Shown here one piece after another: positions 19,746 through 25,491 of a stretch of 25,491 bases of DNA; the stretch's first letter is position 1, and each line of letters begins with the position of its first letter. The translations under genes and the position numbers were made by a program. The notes beneath the pieces were generated by a model that was not told the DNA's origin, did not search any database, and saw only the letters and a program-made list of their open reading frames with translations. This DNA is from Chara braunii (taxonomy: Eukaryota; Streptophyta; Charophyceae; Charales; Characeae), in NCBI GenBank assembly GCA_003427395.1, contig BFEA01000677.1, positions 48,424 through 73,914 on the forward strand, given 5' to 3'.

Positions 19746-19867
19746 GGGCATCGCCACACCACTTCCGAAATGTGCAAAATGAGAACGAACTTCTCCCAAC
19801 AACATGGCCAGATGCACCCGCCACAATTTTGTCTTTTTCACATTTCGAGAGTGGTGTGGTGAGGCCC
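19746..19867. mobile_element. MITE, 122 bp, Tourist-like, TTA duplication
   Basis: Terminal inverted repeats of about 29 bp with four mismatches (GGGCATCGCCACACCACTTC against GGGCCTCACCACACCACTCT), flanked by TTA at 19743-19745 and 19868-19870. TTA/TAA duplications are the PIF/Harbinger signature. The ends are related to the 19525-19647 element but the interiors differ; the interior matches 22321-22415. Confidence 0.88.
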
Positions 19868-19897
19868 TTACTGCCCAAAGGACCGTAAAGGCTGTTG

Positions 19898-19970
19898 TTT
19901 TTTTAATTTTGTTCTCCTGGTTTGGTTTTGGTGCCCTGCCAGAGAGGCAGGGGGATTCTCACAGAGCTAC
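19898..19970. repeat. diverged repeat, copy 1
   Basis: T-rich stretch then GTGCCCTGCCAGAGAGGCAG and GGGATTC. It matches 21077-21145 (CCCTGCCAGTGAGGCTGG...GGATTC). Both copies lie just right of members of the same inverted-repeat family. Confidence 0.55.
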
Positions 19971-19990
19971 TGTATTCTCCTGTATAGATA

Positions 19991-20479
19991 ACTCCACTAC
20001 TCTAGACTCAATAAAAAATCTAGAGTGAATTATCCCTCCACTACTCTAGACTAGGAACCTCGTCTCAAATTTTCCTTCTAGAGTAGTCAGAATTTACTCA
20101 AGAAATTGTCTAGAGTAAAACGTCGTTCCACTTACTCAAGAACGGAGCCCCGTCAAATCGCATTCTAGAGTTGTCAGGGGCACCCACAACTGCGCACTCC
20201 ACACCGATCTAGAGTGCCCGCCTGCAGCGGCCGTTCTCTCAAGAGTGGTCCCTGGTTCCCTTGCCTTGGCCTAGAATTCCGTGAGTGCGTCGGGTGTCTG
20301 GGCCGACAAGAGTCTGCAGCGTTGTTGTTAGTACTCTAGATCGAAAATATTTTTTTTCTTGAGTACGGCCGTCTCGAGTGCGTGGAGCGATCACACTAAA
20401 TTCACGCTACTCTAGACACTGACAACTCTAGATCTACTCTAGAAATTTCTCTTGGGTCTAGAATAGTGGAGCGAAACCC
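19991..20479. mobile_element. foldback element A with recurrent CTCTAGA words
   Basis: About 490 bp. Right end GTGGAGCGAAACCC is the complement of GGGTTTCGCTCCAC, a variant of the GGGCCTCGCTGCAC terminus. The left end carries CTCCACTACTCTAGAC (twice, near 19992 and 20036), but its GGG terminus is lost or unclear. CTAGA occurs about 13 times in both orientations. Diverged copy of 20581-21023. No coding frame. Confidence 0.65.
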
Positions 20480-20487
20480 ATAAGGGA

Positions 20488-20540
20488 GTTTGTTTGTTTG
20501 TTTGTTTGTTTGTTTGTTTGTTTGTTTGTTTGCTTGCTTG
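20488..20540. repeat. (GTTT)n microsatellite
   Basis: About 13 tetranucleotide units, the last few with TTGC variants. It sits between the two foldback elements. Confidence 0.95.
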
Positions 20541-20580
20541 TTTTTTAAGCCATCAAAGTAGTCCTCACTAGCGCCTCATT

Positions 20581-21023
20581 GGGCCTCCCTGCACTACTCT
20601 AGACTCTCAAAGTTTCAAGAGTGGGTTGGGTCTTCGCTGCACTTACTCTCGATAGGGAAACTCTCGAAACCAGATCGAGAGCTGTCAGAAGGCACTCTAT
20701 AACGCCACTCTCAAAATGTCGAGAGTCGCCCGCCTGCAAAACACGAATTCGCAAGTGTCCTCGGGAGCTGCCCGCCCACCGGCTCGTTTTTCGAGAGTGG
20801 ACCTCCTGTCCCGGTGGCCAGACCAGCCTGGCGTTGTCCCGTAGCGTAGCGGTACATGTCTTCTGTCAAGTCCGACGACGTCCGGGGTTTCGAGAGTGCA
20901 GCTAGTGTAACAGCTTCTACATTAAGTGCAGCGAGGGCGGTTATTTCGAGACTCTCGCCTCTCTGACAACACTAGTTGAACTCTCAAAATATTTCGAGAG
21001 TCTAGAGTAGTGCAGCGAGGCCC
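20581..21023. mobile_element. foldback element B with recurrent CTCTCGA words
   Basis: 443 bp. The termini GGGCCTC(C/G)CTGCACTACTC match over about 28 bases with two mismatches. Flanks are ATT and GTT, so the duplication has decayed or is uncertain. The interior contains many ACTCTCGA/TCGAGAGT words. It lines up with element A through shared landmarks such as AGAGTxGCCCGCCTGC and GAGAGTGGxCC. No protein-like frame. Confidence 0.75.
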
Positions 21024-21387
21024 GTTATCTGGCCACAGCATGTGTGGAGCGTGATAGATTTTTGCTTTGTTTTTCTTTTTTTTATTTTGTTCGTGTCCTT
21101 ATGGTCCCCTGCCAGTGAGGCTGGGCGGATTCGACGCGAGCCTGCAAACTACCTCACCCACCACATACTGAAACTGGAAAAACGAAAAAAAAAAAAAAGA
21201 AACTGGTACTAGTGTAGCGTTATCGGACCGTGATCACAGCATACGGGATGTTTTTTTTTTTTTTTTTTTTTNTTCTCCGTTTCTTGGTCGTAGGACAGAC
21301 GCCCGATGTGAGGGCATAATGCACGGTCATTAATCGGTCCAGACACAGACACAGGTGCAATGACAGAGTACAACGACCACTCGTTCT
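21024..21387. other. intergenic, repeat copy 2 and a T run
   Basis: Contains the second copy of the diverged repeat (21077-21145), an A-rich tract near 21182-21198 and a T run at 21251-21274 interrupted by N at 21272. A CGGTCCAGAC module starts near 21336 and recurs near 22086 and 22208. No gene seen. Confidence 0.6.
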
Positions 21388-21444
21388 ATTCGGGTGAAAG
21401 CCTGTGGGCCTTGGCCAGTGAAGGCCTACAGGCTTCCCCCGAAT
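21388..21444. repeat. long imperfect hairpin
   Basis: Arms 21388-21412 and 21421-21444 (ATTCGGGTGAAAGCCTGT... and its complement) pair over about 24 bases with two mismatches and one bulge, with an 8-base loop. It may be a very short MITE or the end structure of a larger repeat. Confidence 0.8.
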
Positions 21445-21564
21445 ACAACGTATGGTGATTATAGCTGAATTTGGGGTAGCCTTCAGTGTCTACATAGGGG
21501 CTCTTTCGACACTCCTTGGGGCATCTTGGGGGTTTTCAAGGAAATTCCCGCCATCGTTCCACCT

Positions 21565-21615
21565 GTCCTCGGGGATGTCGCCCGAGGACATTTCCTTCGC
21601 CCGAGGACATTTCCT
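21565..21615. repeat. hairpin GTCCTCGGG/CCCGAGGAC overlapping a 19-bp tandem duplication
   Basis: Stem of 9 bp (21565-21573 with 21581-21589). The unit TCGCCCGAGGACATTTCCT is then repeated exactly (21578-21596, 21597-21615). Confidence 0.85.
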
Positions 21616-21725
21616 TCCAACGACGTCAAACAAGAGCCTTCGGCCAATAGGGTGCCGCCGCGATCCAGATTCTCGGTTGTAACGTCTCTCTACCCATGTG
21701 CCCACTCCTCTCTGTGAAACGTGGA

Positions 21726-21770
21726 TTCCTTTTGCCCGAGGGACCTCGTGAGGTCCTTGGGCAAAAGGAA
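21726..21770. repeat. 45-base hairpin
   Basis: TTCCTTTTGCCC (21726-21737) pairs exactly with 21759-21770. An inner GGACCTC/GAGGTCC stem extends it around a small asymmetric bulge. Confidence 0.88.
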
Positions 21771-21830
21771 GAAATGGCTGGGGAATCCGAGGAGCCCAAT
21801 GAATTTCCTTCGGAGTGTTTTCACTTTCTT

Positions 21831-21917
21831 TTTTCCAACTGCATCACCGCGGATAGGTGGAATGAACACACTTTCGTTTTTCCGACTGCATCACCGCGGA
21901 TAGGTGGAATGAACAAT
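21831..21917. repeat. 47-bp tandem duplication
   Basis: TTTTTCCxACTGCATCACCGCGG...GGTGGAATGAACA appears twice at an offset of 47 bases with only small differences (GCATCACCGC starts at 21841 and 21888). Confidence 0.9.
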
Positions 21918-21944
21918 TCCTCGGGGACTTTACGTGCCCGAGGA
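21918..21944. repeat. hairpin TCCTCGGG/CCCGAGGA
   Basis: An 8-bp perfect stem with an 11-base loop, using the same CCTCGGG/CCCGAGG arms as the hairpin at 21565. Confidence 0.8.
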
Positions 21945-22085
21945 GTGTCGAATGAGCCCCATAGAGCTATAATGCCCGAGAAGGTAGTTCACTACTGGCC
22001 ATCGGCCAACATTTTTTATGCATCAGTACAGCCACGCTGTTCAGATTCATTCACAACTTAGGCGGATGGCGAGGGGTTCAACTTT

Positions 22086-22275
22086 CGGTCCAGATGCAGT
22101 GATAATGACCGGGCGTTCTATTCGGTCCAGATGCAGCTTTCGGTCATTGCAGCTGTATTTGTTACAACTTTGGGTCCAGATGAGCTGTATTTCGCACAAC
22201 TTTCGGTCCAGATGAGCTGTATTTGGCACAACTTTCGGTCCAGATACGGCGAGAATGACCGGGTGTTCTATTCAG
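22086..22275. repeat. tandem 32-bp repeats bracketed by a shared module
   Basis: ACAACTTT(C/G)GGTCCAGAT units begin at 22164, 22196 and 22228 (period 32). On each side lies a CGGTCCAGAT...GACCGGGYGTTCTATTC module (near 22086-22126 and 22208-22272). A third, weaker copy of that module lies near 21336-21392. No coding frame runs through it. Confidence 0.8.
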
Positions 22276-22320
22276 GTAAAGACGGAGCGGTAGGCCCTTA
22301 GCAGGGCCCCTGGGAAAGGA

Positions 22321-22415
22321 TGACAAATGAGAACGAACTTCCTGCTAGAACATGGCCAGATGCACCCACCACATTTTGGCCTTTTTCACATTTCCACTGT
22401 GATGTGGGGACGGCC
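22321..22415. mobile_element. diverged MITE relative of 19746-19867
   Basis: Shares ATGAGAACGAACTTC, AACATGGCCAGATGCACCC and CTTTTTCACATTTC in the same order and spacing as the MITE interior. The terminal inverted repeats are eroded (right end GATGTGGGGACGGCC). Confidence 0.75.
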
Positions 22416-22464
22416 AAACTCATGGTTGCCATTTGGCTTGCAGCCATGGAAGAGGCGGTCTAGA

Positions 22465-22466
<2 letters not shown>

Positions 22467-22501
<35 letters not shown>

Positions 22502-22523
22502 CTCTCTCTAAATCACTATCTCT

Positions 22524-22562
<39 letters not shown>
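22467..22562. repeat. two long T runs separated by a CT/AT spacer
   Basis: 34 T's (22467-22500) and 37 T's (22526-22562) flank a 25-base spacer. They could be A-tails of minus-strand retroposons, but no retroposon body is recognised to the right. Assembly length of such runs is unreliable. Confidence 0.9.
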
Positions 22563-22565
<3 letters not shown>

Positions 22566-23200
22566 GAGGAAACAGTCAATGAAACGAGGCGGCTTTAGCT
22601 TCAGCAAATTCAACCTCAGCAAATCTACCTTACTGCAATCTACAAGATTTCTACTCACGGCAAACTCACACTACTGGTAGGACGTTTTTTATTTTATTTT
22701 TAAAACTACACTATGTTCTTGTCTCAAATTCTTTTTTCCCCTTTCACTACCTTCCTACCACTACTCCTAAAGGTATACATTAAAAAAAAAAAAAAAAAAA
22801 AAAAAGAGAGAAGGTAGGACCTTTTCAAAAGGCGCTGTTTTAATAAAAAAAATAAAAATAAAAAAAGGCGCTCTTTTTTGGATGTGATTACAGCCAGATG
22901 CGTCCAGCAGGTCTCCCTTAGCTAGTCATTATTGCAGTCGCATGCAGATAGAAAAGCGCCAGTGCGAGTATGGCCTCAGCGGGTACGCAATAGGGATCTC
23001 GGTCTCCTACTCACCAAATGGCAGAGTGCCCAGTGTCCCAATGGATATTGCAGTTGAACGCCCTCAGGTCGATTTGCCATTTTCACATATGGGCAGTGGA
23101 GAAATGAGAGGAGGGCCCTCACTCCATGTCCTCTTTGTCCTTCCGACTCCTTCGCCTTCCCTCCCCCCTCTCCTCCACATGTCTTACAGCCTATATGTGC
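22563..23200. other. intergenic, low-complexity patches
   Basis: Contains an A run at 22782-22805, A/T-rich patches to 22865 and mixed sequence afterwards. I see no gene or element that I can name. Confidence 0.55.
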
Positions 23201-23220
23201 ATATATATGTATATATATAC
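23201..23220 (+). promoter_or_regulatory. possible TATA region
   Basis: Alternating ATATAT ending TATATATATAC, about 180-200 bases before the ATG at 23400. It would fit a core promoter for the putative secretory gene, but AT repeats are common here, so this is tentative. Confidence 0.35.
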
Positions 23221-23328
23221 GCGTAAACCAGCGGACTGATATGCTTCCGGGTACACCACTCCGGACTCTTCTGACCAGCTCAACGAGCGCCACTGCGTAT
23301 TCGTGCGGTACCCTATTCGAGAGCAAAA

Positions 23329-23331
<3 letters not shown>

Positions 23332-23385
<54 letters not shown>
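23332..23385 (+). repeat. (AG)27 microsatellite
   Basis: A perfect dinucleotide run 15 bases before the ATG at 23400. GA/CT-rich tracts are frequent in plant 5' leaders, which agrees with a 5' UTR here. Confidence 0.97.
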
Positions 23386-23386
<1 letters not shown>

Positions 23387-23399
23387 CATCAGTGGAGCT

Positions 23400-23580
23400 A
23401 TGACTATGGCGATGGCGAAGGGGAGGGCTTGGCTCACGCTATTTCTGCTTCTAGCGTCGACGTTTGCAGCCGGAGCCTTTGCCAAATCTTCAGCGAAGGG
23501 ACGCAAGAGCTTGGGGGCTGACACGTCACACCTCTCTACTACTGATAAGGACGATTATTCGAAGAGAGAGGTTCTGCAAA
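23400..23580 (+). CDS. putative first exon of a secreted protein gene
   Basis: ATG at 23400-23402 opens MTMAMAKGRAWLTLFLLLAS, continuing TFAAGAFAKSSAKGRKSLGA. In-frame ATGs at 23406 and 23412 are alternative starts. This is a textbook secretory signal: basic n-region, hydrophobic core, and AFA-K as a likely cleavage site. The mature part is hydrophilic (DTSHLSTTDKDDYSKREVLQ). I end the exon at CAAA|GTGCGT (phase 1); AG|GTTCTG at 23571 is an alternative donor (phase 0). Just after that the frame runs into a CCTCCCT repeat, unlikely to code. Not recognised as any known family. A matching downstream exon is proposed at 24285-24493. Confidence 0.5.
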
Positions 23581-23788
23581 GTGCGTGCGGCGGCCCCCGA
23601 CCTTGGTTTCCTCCCTCCTCCCTCCTCCCTCCTCCCTCCTCCCTCCATGCCTCTCTTCTTACCAGCCTCCCCTGTCCAAATGCTGCTTACTCTCGCCGGT
23701 GTCGTCCAAAGTGGGACGTTGCTAAACGTTCAGTACAAATCTTGGGCCGAGTTTAACGTAGTTCTAATCAGTAATCAACCACTCACGT

Positions 23789-23872
23789 TAATCAATCAAT
23801 CATGTCAATCAATCAATCAATCAATCAAGCAAGCAATTAGTCAATCAATCAATTAGACAATCAATCAATCAC
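23789..23872. repeat. imperfect (ATCA)n
   Basis: Tetranucleotide repeat with interruptions (CATG, AAGC, TTAG). It is the complement of the TTGA repeats downstream. Confidence 0.93.
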
Positions 23873-24092
23873 TGATGTCGAATCCACTTCCCGTTTGCTC
23901 TGATTTGCTTCGAAATGGCCTAGCATGCGCTTTCCCATTTTCGCCGTCCGTTTCCCGTTCCGTTTCTTTCGGCGGCACCAAGATCAATTATAGTTCTCCG
24001 TTCCGTTTGTGGCGGTTAGTCAGTCGTGAAGGTTCCCGGATGCTTCTCGTAAAGCTGCAACTTCGGTGCAACGGATGTGATTCATTGACGTG

Positions 24093-24220
24093 TGATCGAT
24101 CGATCGATCGATTGATTGATTGATTGACTGATTGATTGACTGATTGATTGATTGATTGATTGATTTACTGATTGATTGATTGATTGATTGATAGATAATG
24201 ATTGATTGACTGATTGATTT
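24093..24220. repeat. imperfect (TGAT)n with a GATC start
   Basis: Opens with a run of GATC units, then TTGA units with a few substitutions. Complementary to 23789-23872. Confidence 0.93.
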
Positions 24221-24284
24221 ATGCATGGGTGAAATAGTTTTATTCACTCACACAACGCAATAATTATTTTTCATGTTCCTGAAG

Positions 24285-24493
24285 TCTCTCAAAGTAGAAG
24301 CACAATAGTCGAATTATTTGATATATGGGTAAACTACGCGGGAGTCACAAAAATGAGTTATAATGGCACTACGTGCCAAGGTACAGTTTCGAATTGCAGT
24401 TTGGGCAATGTATACAACCCAGCTTTCTGGCCAGGTGTAGGGTGCCCGAATGCCCCGAAGTGCAATTGCAAAAACTGTGTCTTGCCCCATTGA
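24285..24493 (+). CDS. putative last exon, cysteine-rich C-terminus
   Basis: 68 codons plus TGA (24491-24493) in one open frame. From acceptor CCTGAAG|TC it is in phase with the exon ending at 23580. The second half has six cysteines, C-x6-C-x15-C-x5-C-x-C-x2-C, in segments such as NGTTCQGTVSNCSLG and CPNAPKCNCKNC, and two N-glycosylation sequons (NGT, NCS). Even Cys number, sequons and an upstream signal peptide fit a small secreted disulfide-bonded protein of about 129 residues. Other frames are also open for part of this stretch, so coding is not proven. An acceptor at ...GCGGGAG|TC is an alternative start. No family recognised. Confidence 0.4.
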
Positions 24494-24540
24494 TCGATTG
24501 TTTGCTTAACTCATTTATTCAAGAACTTGGCTGCTTGCTT

Positions 24541-24582
24541 GATTGGTTGATTGATTGGTTGATTGATTGGTTGATTTATTGG

Positions 24583-24631
<49 letters not shown>
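24541..24631. repeat. (TTGA)n microsatellite
   Basis: TGATTGGT and TGAT units, near-perfect TTGA from 24583. Same repeat type as 24093-24220, 50 bases after the putative stop codon. Confidence 0.93.
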
Positions 24632-24633
<2 letters not shown>

Positions 24634-25491
24634 GACTACTTGCTTAGTTCAGTTCATTGACTGTTGTTATGCCAAGGCATTGCCACACTTCGATCAAGTA
24701 TCTACTTCCCCTCCTCTTCTTTGCCCTTCCTCTCCTCTTCTCCCCCTCCTCCTCACCTCGTCCCACAGCAGCGCTTACCCTCTCTCTGATTTCGTGAGCA
24801 CTTATGGCTCGCTTTGATATCTTGACCTTTCACTTTGTCTCCTTTTTTTGTTTGTTTTCTCCTTTTTTTTTTTTCCCCCCCCCCTTTCAGTTACAAACAT
24901 ATTTTTTGCTAGCTTGAAATAAAAATGATGCGGGGGCCCCCTCGTTCCGATTTGACCCCTTATTCATGGGCTTATTCCGAGCCCGTTTTGTTGTGATTTC
25001 TACTAAACCCGTGGGCTTGATTTTTTTTTTCCCCCTTCTTTTTTAATCTCCCGTGTCAATGCTTCCGCCTCCCTCCCTCCCTCCCTCCCTCCCTCCCTCC
25101 CAGCTGTGGATGGACAATCGCCCGAAGCACAGCTTTGGTCACCATAGCCCACCATAGCCCACCATAGCCCAACATAGGCGCGGCACGTTGTAACCCGTCA
25201 CCCGTGCAAGAGAAGAGGGGGGAGGGGGGGAAGGAGGGAAAAGAAATGGTTTGGGCATCCTTTTTTTTTCAGCCACGGGCCAAAGGCCCACTAACCAAGA
25301 GGAGGGGTTTGAAAACACCTGAATGGGGACGTGTTTGCGGAGAGGTGCAGAAAATCGAGCATTTCGGCATCTCTTCTCAAAACCCATTCACATTCCGGCG
25401 CTTAATCCAGTCCTGATTGCTTGTGGGACCTCGCCCACGGTGTCGCCTCCTACCCAATTTCTTTCTTTTTTTTTTTTTTTTTTCGTTTTTT
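24632..25491. other. pyrimidine-rich, low-complexity end of window
   Basis: Holds T and C runs (24843-24889, 25021-25047), an AATAAA at 24918-24923 that could be a distant poly(A) signal for the putative gene, a (CCCT)n run at 25068-25100, a tandem 10-mer (ACCATAGCCC three times then AACATAGG, 25141-25178) and a terminal T run from about 25467. No gene seen. Confidence 0.6.

Larger units (their letters stand above)
23581..24284 (+). other. putative intron with opposed tetranucleotide repeats
   Basis: Starts GTGCGT and ends TTCCTGAAG. It contains a CCTCCCT heptamer repeat (23610-23646), an (ATCA)n-rich stretch (23789-23872) and a (TTGA)n-rich stretch (24093-24220). The last two are complementary and could fold together. 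Unplaced small exons inside cannot be excluded. Confidence 0.4.

Noticed and set aside
19804-20028. 74-codon plus-strand open frame across the MITE and its flank
   Set aside because: It runs through a transposon inverted repeat and a T-rich stretch and shows no protein-like features.
22386-22658. Poly-Lys/Phe open frames across the T runs
   Set aside because: Translations of homopolymers, with no coding value.
23241-23399. Upstream start reading (AG)n as an Arg-Glu repeat fused to the signal peptide
   Set aside because: It would bury the signal peptide inside a charged repeat. The ATG at 23400 gives a normal secretory N-terminus and leaves the repeat in the leader.

Overview
This looks like a repeat-dominated nuclear window from a large eukaryotic genome. 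A plant or streptophyte-alga lineage is the best guess. The grounds are a LINE with plant-style ORF1/ORF2, a Ty3/gypsy element primed by an initiator-Met tRNA, Tourist-like MITEs and a (GA)n-rich 5' leader before a short secretory first exon. This is inference, and no single-copy conserved gene fixes the taxon. There is no bacterial-style operon, CRISPR array, rRNA or tRNA that I can support.

Layout. Positions 1-5517 hold the 3' part of a decayed LINE on the minus strand: A-tail, structured 3' UTR, ORF2 with apurinic endonuclease and reverse transcriptase, then most of ORF1. Positions 5518-18806 are a nested 13.3-kb Ty3/gypsy-type LTR retrotransposon, also on the minus strand, with LTRs of about 2.46 kb. 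Its order is 5' LTR (right), PBS, gag with zinc knuckle, protease, linker, RT, RNase H, a Cys/His finger, integrase, an extra ORF3, 3' LTR (left). It landed inside LINE ORF1: the missing ORF1 N-terminus resumes at 18807-19018, and GTCA flanks both ends. Both elements carry stops and frameshifts, so neither copy should encode working proteins.

Positions 19019-22460 contain no convincing gene. They hold a cluster of related short inverted-repeat elements (MITE/foldback type), hairpins built on CCTCGGG/CCCGAGG arms, and short tandem repeats. Positions 22460-25491 are rich in homopolymers and microsatellites. They may contain one small two-exon gene on the plus strand: a signal-peptide exon (23400-23580) and a cysteine-rich terminal exon (24285-24493), separated by an intron full of tetranucleotide repeats.

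The most interesting items are the PHD-like Cys4-His-Cys3 finger in pol between RNase H and integrase, the unassigned ORF3 in the env position that starts in an ATGA overlap with the pol stop, the unusual 3' LTR junction with no polypurine tract, the foldback family with its recurrent TC(T/G/A)AGAG word, and the candidate secreted Cys-rich gene.
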